Part shown: positions 53,127 through 63,100 of the stretch, one piece after another
How the letters are laid out: each line of letters begins with the position of its first letter
How positions within the stretch are numbered: position 1 is the first letter of the stretch
Assembly (NCBI GenBank): GCA_964652025.1
Contig: CAZYZX010000001.1
Span: forward strand, 62,001 to 126,000
Reading direction: 5' to 3'
Source of the DNA: JAEXOD01 sp964652025
GTDB lineage: Bacteria; Bacteroidota; Ignavibacteria; Ignavibacteriales; Melioribacteraceae
DNA: 64,000 nt
Translations under genes and position numbers: made by a program
The notes under the pieces: generated by a model
The model's input: the letters and a program-made list of their open reading frames with translations, nothing else
Database searches by the model: none
Told to the model about the DNA's origin: nothing

Positions 53127-54526
53127 TTAAGAAATTATTTAATTTAATAAAAAATTATTGGTCTAATTATTATTTAATACCCATAGTGTTGGGGATATTT
53201 TTATTTGACTATCTTTATCTTTTTATTGGGTTATTAATATTTATTTTGTTTTACAAAAAATATGGCGAAAAAGTAATAGTTTTATATACAATTATTTCGT
53301 TTTTATCTTTAACGTCTTCTTTAAATTTAAGTTTAAGGTTTATTGTACAAGTATCTAACTTTATAATTTTAACTTTTTTAGTTTTTAAGTCTTATGGGCT
53401 AGAATTTAAAAAATACCCCATACCACCTAAGTTTTTTATTATAATAGTTGCAAGTTATATTTCTATTTTAATATTTTCCACTATATTTTCATCATATAAG
53501 CAACTTGCATTTGAACAAATTTTTAGGACAATATTATTTTTTGTATTAGTTTATTATTATTATGCTTTATTAGCATATTATAAAGATATTAATTTTTATT
53601 TAGGTTCATTTTTTATAATAGGGATATTTTTTGCTGGCTTATTAATTTATCAGTTTATATTTAAGGGTTTTAGTTTATTAAATTTAGAAAGTGATTATTT
53701 AATTCAGTTAAAGGATTTTTATGTACATAAAAACACAATAGGTGTTTTTTTTACTATTGTAATAATTTTTTCTACAGTGTTGCATTTTAATACAAATAAT
53801 AGTTTATATAAAACATTATTAAAATTAACTATAATTCTATTCTTATTAGGATTACTTATTTCAAATTCGCGCTCATCTATAATGGTGTTAATAATAGGAT
53901 TAATGGTATTAATGTATATATTAAAAAAGAAATATTTTTATGGAATTTTAGTAATTTTAGTTACAATAACAAGTTTAGTATTTATAGAACCAATAAATAA
54001 AATAGTGAACCTATATTTTAGAGTAGAAACAATAGCATCGGGAAGAGATATAGTTTACCCTGCAGTTTTTGCTGCATTACCACATATTTGGTTAACAGGT
54101 GCGGGACCAGCTGCATCAAAATATTATATGTTTATGTACTATCCTTTTCAAATGGGAACGCCCGAATTTATGTATTGGGATTATTATGTAGCCAAAACAG
54201 AATTTGGGCACGCTCATAATTTTTATTTATTTTATTTTGCAGATTTAGGTATTTTAGGACTATTGTTTTCCATATTATTCCCAATACTTTATATTAAATT
54301 GGGTTATAAAAGTATTTTATATTTAAAAAATACTAATCAAAAACTTTATTTTACAATGCTTTCCATTACAATAATTGCTTTAACATATTTTATTAGAGGA
54401 TTATTAGAATGGGGTGGAATATTAAGTTACGGTTTTATATCAATTGATTTACCGTTTTGGATATTGTTTATAGTATTTGCTTTTATTTATTTAGAATATG
54501 TTAAGAGTAATACACAAAATGAATAG
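53123..54526 (+). CDS. O-antigen ligase/polymerase-like membrane protein (Wzy/WaaL family)
   Basis: A 467-residue protein with about 11-12 membrane helices and one large outer loop (about 290-365) that contains R-V-E-T-I-A-S-G-R-D and A-H-N-F-Y-L. The S-N-S-R-S-S motif and the H-N text in the loop are features of the Wzy_C/O-antigen ligase family. It either polymerises or ligates the glycan; the two cannot be separated by eye. Start overlaps the previous gene by 4 nt (ATGA). Confidence 0.82.
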   Translation: MIKKLFNLIKNYWSNYYLIPIVLGIFLFDYLYLFIGLLIFILFYKKYGEKVIVLYTIISFLSLTSSLNLSLRFIVQVSNFIILTFLVFKSYGLEFKKYPIPPKFFIIIVASYISILIFSTIFSSYKQLAFEQIFRTILFFVLVYYYYALLAYYKDINFYLGSFFIIGIFFAGLLIYQFIFKGFSLLNLESDYLIQLKDFYVHKNTIGVFFTIVIIFSTVLHFNTNNSLYKTLLKLTIILFLLGLLISNSRSSIMVLIIGLMVLMYILKKKYFYGILVILVTITSLVFIEPINKIVNLYFRVETIASGRDIVYPAVFAALPHIWLTGAGPAASKYYMFMYYPFQMGTPEFMYWDYYVAKTEFGHAHNFYLFYFADLGILGLLFSILFPILYIKLGYKSILYLKNTNQKLYFTMLSITIIALTYFIRGLLEWGGILSYGFISIDLPFWILFIVFAFIYLEYVKSNTQNE

Positions 54527-55610
54527 AAAAAAAATATTGTTGCTTGCAGACCCTTCTTCTGCACATACTATAAAATGGGCAAACGCTTTAATTAAATATC
54601 ATGATATAATTGTGTATGGATTTGCTGAAAGTGTTAATTTAAAGTTATATGATGAAAAAATAGAAGTAATTAATAAAAATATAAGTAACAAGATTAAGAT
54701 GCAAGGTGATGGCAGCTTAGCTAAAATAAGTTACTTACAATTTTTACCGAATCTTTTGAAGATAGTAAAACAAAAACGTATAGATATATTACATGCTCAT
54801 TATGCTTCTAGTTATGGATTATTAGGGTATTTAACTTTTTTTAAGCCTTTTTTTATTTCAGTTTGGGGAAGTGATATTGTAGAATTTCCATATAAAAATT
54901 TTTTGTTTAAAGATATTATTAAATTTATACTAATGCGGGCAAATGAAATTTGTGCCACGAGTAATGATTTAGCTAATCAAACTAAACATTTTACTAACAA
55001 AAATATTAATGTAATTCCTTTTGGAATAGATACGAAAAAGTTTTCTTTTGTTGATTTAACCGAAAGAGAAAATGTTATAGGTATAGTCAAATCACTAGAA
55101 CCAAATTATGGGATAGAATATCTTATTAAAGCATTTGCACAATTAAAAGAAGAATTAAATGATTTTAATTTTAAGCTTTTAATTGTTGGAGGTGGTTCTA
55201 ATTATAATTACTTTCAAAAATTAATAAAAGACTTAAAGATTGATAAATATACTGAAATTACTGGGCATGTGGATTATAATTCAGTACATTTATATCACCA
55301 AAAAATTAAAATAGGAGTTTATCCAAGTTTTAAAGAAAGTTTTGGAGTATCTATAGCAGAGTTTATGTCTACTGGTGGCGCAGTTATTGCGACCAATACT
55401 GGTGGTATAAAAGAAATAATTGAAGATGGTAAAAATGGAATATTAATTGAAAAACCAGATGTTAATGAAATAAAAAAGGCTATTCTATACTTAATAAATA
55501 ACTCCGAAAAAATAGAAGCAATAAGTACAAATGCGCGTAAAAGAATTTTAGAAAATTATTCTCTTTCGCATTCAGTAAATAAAATGTTAGATTTGTATAA
55601 AAAATATTAA
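54519..55610 (+). CDS. Glycosyltransferase family 4
   Basis: About 363 residues, GT-B fold. L-H-A-H-Y-A-S-S-Y-G in the N-terminal half, V-I-P-F-G-I-D-T-K-K-F and the E-x7-E motif K-E-S-F-G-V-S-I-A-E in the C-terminal half are typical. It probably adds a sugar from an NDP donor. I take ATG 54519 (M-N-R-K-K-I-L-L-L) rather than ATG 54498, because family members begin at that strand; this leaves an 8-nt overlap with the preceding gene. Confidence 0.9.
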   Translation: MNRKKILLLADPSSAHTIKWANALIKYHDIIVYGFAESVNLKLYDEKIEVINKNISNKIKMQGDGSLAKISYLQFLPNLLKIVKQKRIDILHAHYASSYGLLGYLTFFKPFFISVWGSDIVEFPYKNFLFKDIIKFILMRANEICATSNDLANQTKHFTNKNINVIPFGIDTKKFSFVDLTERENVIGIVKSLEPNYGIEYLIKAFAQLKEELNDFNFKLLIVGGGSNYNYFQKLIKDLKIDKYTEITGHVDYNSVHLYHQKIKIGVYPSFKESFGVSIAEFMSTGGAVIATNTGGIKEIIEDGKNGILIEKPDVNEIKKAILYLINNSEKIEAISTNARKRILENYSLSHSVNKMLDLYKKY

Positions 55611-55615
55611 AATTT

Positions 55616-56599
55616 ATGGAAAGCTTACCTTTTTTGTCTGTTGTAATTCCATGTAGGAATGAAGAAAAGTATATTGAAAGATGTATATTATCATTAAAGT
55701 CACAAAATTATCCTAAAGATAGATATGAAGTTTTATTAGTTGATGGACAAAGTGATGATAAAACATTAGAAATTTTAGAAAAAATTAAAATTGATTTTGA
55801 TAATTTAAAGATAATAACAAATCCAAATAAAGTAACCCCATATGCGCTAAATATAGGAGTAAAAAGTGCAAAAGGGGATATAGTAGTAATATTAGGAGCA
55901 CATTCAATAATTCCAGATAATTTTTTATTAAATGGAGTAAAATTATTCGAAAAATATCCTCAGGCATCAAGTGTTGGTGGACCAATAACAAGCGAAGGGG
56001 AAAACTTATTTGGTTTAGCAACATCCTATGCAATGTCTTCTAAAATTGGAATTGGCAATGCAAATCATAGGTTCCCGGATTATGAAGGTGAAGCTGAGAT
56101 GGCTTGTTTTCCATTTTATAAAAAGGAAGTATTTGATAAAGTAGGCTTTTTTGATGAAAGATTTGTTAAAAATCAAGATGATGAGTTTGCATATAGGGTA
56201 ACCAAAGCGGGGATGAAAATTTACATATCTCCAAGTGTTAAAAGCTCTTATTTTGTAAGAAATAATCCGAAAAAATTGTTTAAGCAATATTTTAATTATG
56301 GATATTACAAATGGTTAGGATTTTTAAAGCATAAATCTTTTATATCAATAAGGCACTTAGTGCCATCTGGTTTTGTTTTAGGTTTAATAACATTATTAAT
56401 AATTTCTCTAATTTTTAAGGAATTTTTTATATTTTTTATCCCACTTTTTTCTTATTTTTTTATTATTTTAGTATTTTCATTAAAATTTTATAAAGTTAAC
56501 AAAAAAATACCATTGTTATTTGTGTTAGCAGTGGTAATATTGCATGTGTCTTATGGATTAGGTTTTCTTTATTCAATTGTGACACAGCGCAAAATATAA
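55616..56599 (+). CDS. Glycosyltransferase family 2 with C-terminal membrane helices
   Basis: A 327-residue enzyme. The GT-A part opens with V-V-I-P-C-R-N-E-E-K-Y-I-E and has V-D-G-Q-S-D-D-K-T and K-N-Q-D-D-E-F-A-Y-R. Two hydrophobic segments follow (about 250-320), anchoring it to the inner membrane. Related enzymes build exopolysaccharide repeats. It lies 5 nt after the GT4 gene. Confidence 0.9.
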   Translation: MESLPFLSVVIPCRNEEKYIERCILSLKSQNYPKDRYEVLLVDGQSDDKTLEILEKIKIDFDNLKIITNPNKVTPYALNIGVKSAKGDIVVILGAHSIIPDNFLLNGVKLFEKYPQASSVGGPITSEGENLFGLATSYAMSSKIGIGNANHRFPDYEGEAEMACFPFYKKEVFDKVGFFDERFVKNQDDEFAYRVTKAGMKIYISPSVKSSYFVRNNPKKLFKQYFNYGYYKWLGFLKHKSFISIRHLVPSGFVLGLITLLIISLIFKEFFIFFIPLFSYFFIILVFSLKFYKVNKKIPLLFVLAVVILHVSYGLGFLYSIVTQRKI

Positions 56600-56687
56600 T
56601 AAAAAAATTATTTTACTTTAATTTATAACTTTTGTATTTTAAAAATTAGTAAAAATTAAAAAATTTTAGATAAATGTTGAACTGCTT

Positions 56688-57848
56688 ATGAGTGAAAATT
56701 TTATACAATTTCATAGACCCTTTATAACGGATGATGAAATAAATGAGGTTGTTGATACAGTAAAATCTGGTTGGCTTAGTATGGGTCCAAAGGTGCTTAA
56801 GTTTGAAGAAGAATTTAAGTCGTTAATAGGTTGTAAACAAGCAGTATCTGTAAACAGTTGGACTGCTGCTGGGCATTTAGCACTTGAAGCAATAAATTTA
56901 AAAGCAGGTGATGAAGTAATTGTTCCGACTATGACTTTCCCAGCAACTGCTGAAATAGCTTGTTATTTTGGTGCTATACCAAAATTTGTAGATGTTGATG
57001 ATGACACTTTAAATATATCTGTTAAAGAGATAGAAAAAGCTATTACACCAAAAACAAAAGCAATTATACCAGTGCACTATGCAGGGCAACCCTGCGATTT
57101 AGATGAAATAAATGAATTAGCCAAAGCCCATAATTTGGTTGTAATTGAAGACGCAGCACATGCTTTGCCTGCTGAATATAAGGGTAGAAAAATTGGTACT
57201 ATTAGCGATATTACTTGTTTTAGCTTTTATGCTACTAAAACGTTAGCAACCGGTGAAGGTGGTATGCTATGCACAGAAAACGATGAAATAGCAGAGCGTA
57301 CTAAACTTATGCGTATGCATGGAATGAATAAAGATGCATGGAAAAGATACACTGATGCTTGTTCTTGGTATTATGAAGTTGTTGCACCCGGCTATAAATA
57401 TAATTTTACAGATATTCAAGCCTCTTTAGGTTTAGCACAGCTTAAAAAAGTTTTATGGATGCGTGAAGAAAGAGCAAAATTAGCGAAAATTTATGATAAA
57501 TTATTTGCTGGTAGTGAATTTGTTAGAACGCTTACATTAAAAACTGATAGAGTATCCGCATTACATTTATATCCAATAAGAATTAAACATGAATTACTTA
57601 CCATAAGTAGAAATCAGTTTATTGAAGAGTTAAAAATACGTGGTGTTGGAACAGGAGTACATTTTATGCCGGTTCATCAACACATATATTATAAAGAGAC
57701 ATTTAATCTTAATCCTGCCGATTTCCCGGTTGCAGAAGATGCTTTCCCTAGATTAATATCTCTTCCATTGTATCCTGGTATGACAGAAGAAGATATAAAC
57801 AAAGTAGTTTCTGCAATTTATGATATTACTGCACAATATAAAAAGTAA
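56688..57848 (+). CDS. DegT/DnrJ/EryC1/StrS aminotransferase
   Basis: A 386-residue PLP enzyme of the sugar aminotransferase group. Cofactor residues are D155 (I-E-D-A-A-H) and the Schiff-base lysine K184 (Y-A-T-K-T-L-A-T-G-E-G-G). The C-terminal G-V-G-T-G-V-H-F-M-P-V-H-Q-H matches family members that aminate UDP-4-keto sugars such as PseC or ArnB. It would make an amino sugar for the glycan, but the upstream dehydratase is not in the window. 88 bp separate it from the GT2 gene. Confidence 0.93.
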   Translation: MSENFIQFHRPFITDDEINEVVDTVKSGWLSMGPKVLKFEEEFKSLIGCKQAVSVNSWTAAGHLALEAINLKAGDEVIVPTMTFPATAEIACYFGAIPKFVDVDDDTLNISVKEIEKAITPKTKAIIPVHYAGQPCDLDEINELAKAHNLVVIEDAAHALPAEYKGRKIGTISDITCFSFYATKTLATGEGGMLCTENDEIAERTKLMRMHGMNKDAWKRYTDACSWYYEVVAPGYKYNFTDIQASLGLAQLKKVLWMREERAKLAKIYDKLFAGSEFVRTLTLKTDRVSALHLYPIRIKHELLTISRNQFIEELKIRGVGTGVHFMPVHQHIYYKETFNLNPADFPVAEDAFPRLISLPLYPGMTEEDINKVVSAIYDITAQYKK

Positions 57849-57854
57849 CTTTTT

Positions 57855-58430
57855 ATGGGTAAGCAAGGAAGCTTTATTAAAAGACTTACTGATATAATAA
57901 TAAGTCTAATAGTTTTAATTATCTCTTCCCCAATAATGTTATTAAGCATGATAGCTATTAAGTTAGAATCTGAAGGTCCGGCAATTTTTATTCAAGAAAG
58001 GATGGGACAAGGCTGTAAACCATTTAAAATGTATAAATTGCGAGGAATGGTAAAAAATGCATCTGAGATAGGACCCGTTTTAACTCAAGAAAATGACCCA
58101 AGATTAACAAAAACTGGAAAGCTTTTTAGAAGGCTTAGTATTGATGAAATACCACAATTTGTTAATGTGCTAAAAGGAGATATGAGTATTGTTGGTCCTA
58201 GACCGGAAGTTATGCCAATTGCATTACAATATGATGATTATCAAAAAAAAGTTTTAGACTTTAAACCGGGTATTACGGGTTTTTCTCAGGTTAATGGAAG
58301 ACAAAAACTTACACCTGAAGAAAGAGTTAAAATGGAAATTGAATATTATCAAAAAGCGAATTTTTGGACAGATTTATTGATTGTTTTAAAAACCCCTTTA
58401 GTTATTATTACCAACGAAGGGAATATTTAA
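57855..58430 (+). CDS. Undecaprenyl-phosphate sugar-1-phosphate transferase (short PglC type)
   Basis: A 191-residue protein with one N-terminal membrane segment (re-entrant helix), then Q-E-R-M-G-Q-G-C-K-P-F, the catalytic pair region R-R-L-S-I-D-E-I-P-Q-F and I-V-G-P-R-P-E-V. This is the minimal monotopic core that starts glycan assembly by loading a sugar phosphate on undecaprenyl phosphate. It is the initiating enzyme of this locus. GTG of the next gene follows directly after its stop. Confidence 0.94.
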   Translation: MGKQGSFIKRLTDIIISLIVLIISSPIMLLSMIAIKLESEGPAIFIQERMGQGCKPFKMYKLRGMVKNASEIGPVLTQENDPRLTKTGKLFRRLSIDEIPQFVNVLKGDMSIVGPRPEVMPIALQYDDYQKKVLDFKPGITGFSQVNGRQKLTPEERVKMEIEYYQKANFWTDLLIVLKTPLVIITNEGNI

Positions 58431-60053
58431 GTGGCATTAAAAAAAATCATCTTTTTTTTATTATTAAGTTCCTCTATTTTTTCTCAAAGCTTTTTAATTA
58501 ATTCCAACCATGTTATCTATGACTATTTATCTTATTTAAGAACGATTGGTGAAGCAGATAACTATGATAATTTAATTTTACCTATATCTAATAAAAAAAT
58601 ATCTAAATTAATAGACTCTTTAAGATTAACAGAATTTTCAACTAACTACAGCTTTAATAAAGTACAAGATTCAACTATTAGCTTTTTAGATAATTTTTCT
58701 GCAATTAGTAATTCATTTTATACCAATTATGAATATAATATAATAAATTACACAGATTCGGTTATTCATTTCTCTGCAAACCCTATTTTTTCTACTAAAG
58801 TATTAAATAAAAATAGTAATAATTCCTTAGTAATTTTTTATGGTGGACAATTAAAACTTAATTATGGTAGTAATATAACAGCATTTTTAGAAGCAAATAA
58901 CGGTTATATTGGTGGTAGTGTTGAAGCTGCAAGACTTGAAAAGAAAGTAAATCAAAGTTTTTCTGTTATTAGCACAAAAATAAAATATGCTGATTATACA
59001 AGGGGATATATTAACTATGAAAGTGAAGTATTTAGTGGTTTTTTAGGTAGAAATGAAATAGTGTGGGGTGTTAGTAAATTAAATCCATTAGTAATAGGAA
59101 CATCATCACAAGATTTTGATTTTATAAAATTTGAAATAAATTACAAAAAATTTAACTATATATTTTTACATGGCTGGTTAGTTACAAAGCGAACAAGTGC
59201 ATATGTTGATTCGCTAACTGGAGATATACGCAGAAAAACCCCTAAATATATTGCTATAAGCAGATTGGGGTATAATCCAACAAAGCGATTAAAATTTGGT
59301 GTTACACAAACGATAATTTATGCCAATAGGCCGGTTGAACTTGCTTATTTAAATCCATTTTTACTTTTCGAAAGTGCTCAAAGGTCATTAAACGATTTAG
59401 ATAATTCATTTTTAGGATTTGATTTTAGGTACATGCCTTTTAATGGTTTAGAAGTAATTGGTAATTTAATTTTTGATGATATAAATTTTAATTTATGGGG
59501 TAGTGGTGCATGGAATACTCCAAATAATCGATTAGCTTGGCAAATTGATTTTAATTTAGCATATCCATTATTACCCAAAAATTTTATGTTACTTTTTGAT
59601 TATACTCAAGTTAGACCTTTTACTTTTACGCATCCAGAAATTAATGAATCTTTATCATATACCAATAATGGTTTTCCGTTAGGTACTTACCTTAATCAAA
59701 ATTCAGTAGCATTTAGTGTTCAGCTAAATTATTTTATTAATAAAAACTTTTTAACTTCTGTTAGATACGATAATATTAAACATGGTGAAAATGAATATGA
59801 TAATAATGGAAATTTAGTTTTTAATTATGGTGGGGCATATAATTTAAGTACAACTTCAATTTTAAGCAGTAAAAATCCAAAGCTATTAGATGGCATATTA
59901 AGTAAAAAAAATAGAGTAACATTTTTACTAAAATATTATTACTCTTATTTTGTTAACATAAATTTTAGTTTTAGTTCCGAAAAGGAAAAAATAAGAAGTA
60001 ATAATATTACAAATAATAATTTTATTTTTACGTTAAATTACAATATATTTTAA
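58431..60053 (+). CDS. Outer-membrane beta-barrel, Wzi-like capsule assembly protein
   Basis: A 540-residue protein with a signal peptide (L-L-L-S-S-S-I-F-S-Q) and a run of alternating beta strands ending in an aromatic (Y-N-I-F). G-Y-I-N-Y-E-S-E, F-L-G-R-N-E-I-V-W-G and R-F-D/Y-R-Y-M-P-style text recall the Wzi/capsule-assembly barrel that anchors polysaccharide on the outer membrane. The identification is by architecture and context rather than a firm motif. GTG start immediately after the preceding stop; last gene of the locus. Confidence 0.7.
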   Translation: MALKKIIFFLLLSSSIFSQSFLINSNHVIYDYLSYLRTIGEADNYDNLILPISNKKISKLIDSLRLTEFSTNYSFNKVQDSTISFLDNFSAISNSFYTNYEYNIINYTDSVIHFSANPIFSTKVLNKNSNNSLVIFYGGQLKLNYGSNITAFLEANNGYIGGSVEAARLEKKVNQSFSVISTKIKYADYTRGYINYESEVFSGFLGRNEIVWGVSKLNPLVIGTSSQDFDFIKFEINYKKFNYIFLHGWLVTKRTSAYVDSLTGDIRRKTPKYIAISRLGYNPTKRLKFGVTQTIIYANRPVELAYLNPFLLFESAQRSLNDLDNSFLGFDFRYMPFNGLEVIGNLIFDDINFNLWGSGAWNTPNNRLAWQIDFNLAYPLLPKNFMLLFDYTQVRPFTFTHPEINESLSYTNNGFPLGTYLNQNSVAFSVQLNYFINKNFLTSVRYDNIKHGENEYDNNGNLVFNYGGAYNLSTTSILSSKNPKLLDGILSKKNRVTFLLKYYYSYFVNINFSFSSEKEKIRSNNITNNNFIFTLNYNIF

Positions 60054-60066
60054 TATTAATTTATTT

Positions 60067-60100
60067 TTGACTTGAAAAAATAAAGAACTATTAATATTAT
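60067..60100 (+). promoter_or_regulatory. Candidate promoter for the C25 peptidase
   Basis: TTGACT (60067-60072) is followed, at roughly housekeeping spacing, by an AT stretch with TAATAT/TATTAT (60092-60100), 32 nt before the ATG. By-eye match only; the Bacteroidota consensus differs. Confidence 0.25.
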
Positions 60101-60131
60101 TACTTTATTTATTAATATTTAGGCTATATTT

Positions 60132-63100
60132 ATGATAAAATACATATATTTATTTGTAATTTTCTGCACGGGCATAGTATTTTCTCAAAATTATAAAGTT
60201 TTGGAAAGTAATGATAGGTTTATAACTGTACAAGTAAATTTTGAAGATAATTTTACCCTAAAAGATACAATTGTTAATGGATTAAAATACACAAAAATTA
60301 ACAGTAACACATTAATTAACACTAAAATAGGTGAACCAGATATACCAAAAATGTTTTTATCATTTGGTATTCCTTTTAATTCAAATCCAAAAATTGAAAT
60401 TCTAAATATTAATTATAGTACTATAGATAATAAATTTGTTTTACCAGTTCCTGAATATGGTGAAGATGGGGAAATATTAAACTATGATAATTTTAATAAA
60501 GAAATATATTCATCAAATAAATATTACCCAATAAATGATGTTTTTATAGCAGATAATTATATAGCAAGATTTACTAAAATTCTAAATGTTCAAATTTCTC
60601 CAATATTGTTTAATCCTGTAAAAAAGCAAATAAAATTAAACAAAAAAATAGTTTTTAAGTTAACTTATAATGAATTAGATAATAAGAATTTTATATATAA
60701 TTATGATGCTAAAGCTGATGAATATTTAAGATTAAGTGTAGTAAATTATGATATAGCTAAACAGTGGATGGGAATTGATGGCGAGCAAAAAGAGCAATCT
60801 TTATTAAATAGCAGATGGTATAATCCAAATAAAGAGTATTTTAAAATTTATTTAAATAAGAAAGGTGTTTATAGAATTAAATATGATGATTTATTAGCAG
60901 CAGGTTTGGATGAAACAATAACAATAGATAGTAAAAAATTAGAACTTTTTTGCAATGGTGTAAAAATACCAATTGATGTATTCACTAAAAAAGATTCTTT
61001 GTTTAGCAAAGGCTCGTACTTACAATTTTGTGGATATCCACCAACACCTACACCATATGCTAAATTAAACATATATAATAATACTAATGTATATTGGTTA
61101 TCATATCAAGCAGATTCAGTTGGGTACCAATTTAAAAATATTACAGGCAAGCCATTAGTATGGGGAAAGTCTTTTGTAACAAATAAAAGGCTTTTACACT
61201 ATGAAAGAGATACAATTTACGAAAGGTTAGGATACGCAGATAATTCGAATAGAGATTATTGGTTTTGGGGAAAAGCATCGGGCGAAAATGGAACTGCACA
61301 AGAAGCATTCTTTTATACATTTCCAACGCCACCTAAAATGAATACAGACTCGGTTTATATTAAGCTTAGAGTAAGTATGCACGGGTTAACAACTGGGGTT
61401 CATAAAGCAGATATAATGTTAACAAGTCAACCTGTTGGTAGTAAAAGCTGGACTGGACAACAAGAGGCAATATTTGAAACGACATTTAAATTAGGTGAAA
61501 TTGGAATATTTCCACAAAATACTTTTCAGGTTTTTGCAAAAGGGGAATTTGAACGCGATGAGATTAGAATAAATTGGTTTGAATTAGAATATTGGCAATA
61601 TAACGAGGTAAATGGCGAGAGTTATATTTTTACAGCACCCAACAATACTTTTGGAAAAACCTTATTTATTGTTTATAGATGGACTGCGGATACTATGTTG
61701 GTTTACATACCAGATAGAGGTGAGGTAATACGAGATAGTAGAGTAACACACAACCAATGGGATAACGTAGAATTTGTAGATCAAGTATACTTGCAGCATG
61801 AATATTTTTGTGTATCCTTAAATGCATTTTTAACACCAGATAGTATAAGGAAAAATGTAAATTCTGATTTATACAATACTAATCAAGGTGCAGATTATAT
61901 AATTATTACTCATCCAAAGTTTACGGAAGTTGCTAATAAATTGGCACTATACAGAAGCAATAATTTAACAGGATTTACAAATCCACGTGTAAAGGTTGTT
62001 AATGTTATGGATATATATAATGAGTTTAGCAGTGGATTAATGGATCCTTTTGCAATAAGAGAATTTATTAAGCATGCTTATTTTAATTGGCAAAGACCGG
62101 CACCCTCTTATGTAGTTTTGTTGGGAGATATGAGTTATGATTATAGGAAAATATTCCCCACAAGCCGTGAAAATTTTATCCCTTCTATTCCATATCAGTC
62201 GTTTAAATATGGTCAGGCAGTAGCAGATAATATGTTTGTGGCAGTAGATGGAGTAGATGTTATTCCAGATATATCAATAGGTAGAATTTCTATTGAAACT
62301 GTAGCAGAAGGTGAAGCAATAATAAACAAAATGATTAATTATCCTTTAGATAAAACTAAAGAGTGGCGACAAAGAGTAAATCTTTATAGTGCTGGTCAAA
62401 GTGCAAGTGATGAAAATTATTTTAGATTTAATGATGAAAACCAAATGTTGGATAATAATTTTATTAATCTAAAAGGTTACTCTACTTATAAAGTATATGC
62501 TTTTCCAAATAAACCGGAGTATAGCCAGTTTATTGGTGGAACGCCAGAAATGAAAAATGGCTTTAACGAAGGTGCAATTATCACCAATTTCTTTGGTCAT
62601 GGTGGTGGATATCAATGGGACTTATTTTTCTTAAACGATCACATTTATCAATTAACAAATTTTGGTAAACCTACATTTATAACAAGTATTACTTGCTATA
62701 CTGCACATTTTGATAATCAAGATGTTTTTGGAGAACAATTTATAAAAGTTCCAGAAAAAGGAGCGATTGGATTTTGGGGTCATACAGGTATAACCTTTTG
62801 GCCACAAGGCAAGTCTTTAAATGCAAAACTGTTTTCACAAATATTTAATAACAAAGTTTTTGTTGTTGGAGATGCAATAAGGTATGCTAAGGCAGATTTT
62901 CCAAATGGAATGACTGGATTGGATGCAGACCACATTGCTTTATTAACCTTATTAGGAGATCCTGCTGTTGATTTAGCATTTGTTAGAAAACCAGATTTTA
63001 AAATGTTAAGTGAAAATATAGATTTTGAACCAGATTATCCGTTAGTAAATGATGAAGTTAAAATAAAACTAAAAGTAATTAATTTAGGTACTGTTTTTCC

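Noticed and set aside
56672..56691. Five-codon ORF (M-L-N-C-L) overlapping the aminotransferase ATG by ATGA
   Set aside because: No Shine-Dalgarno and too short to support without expression data.
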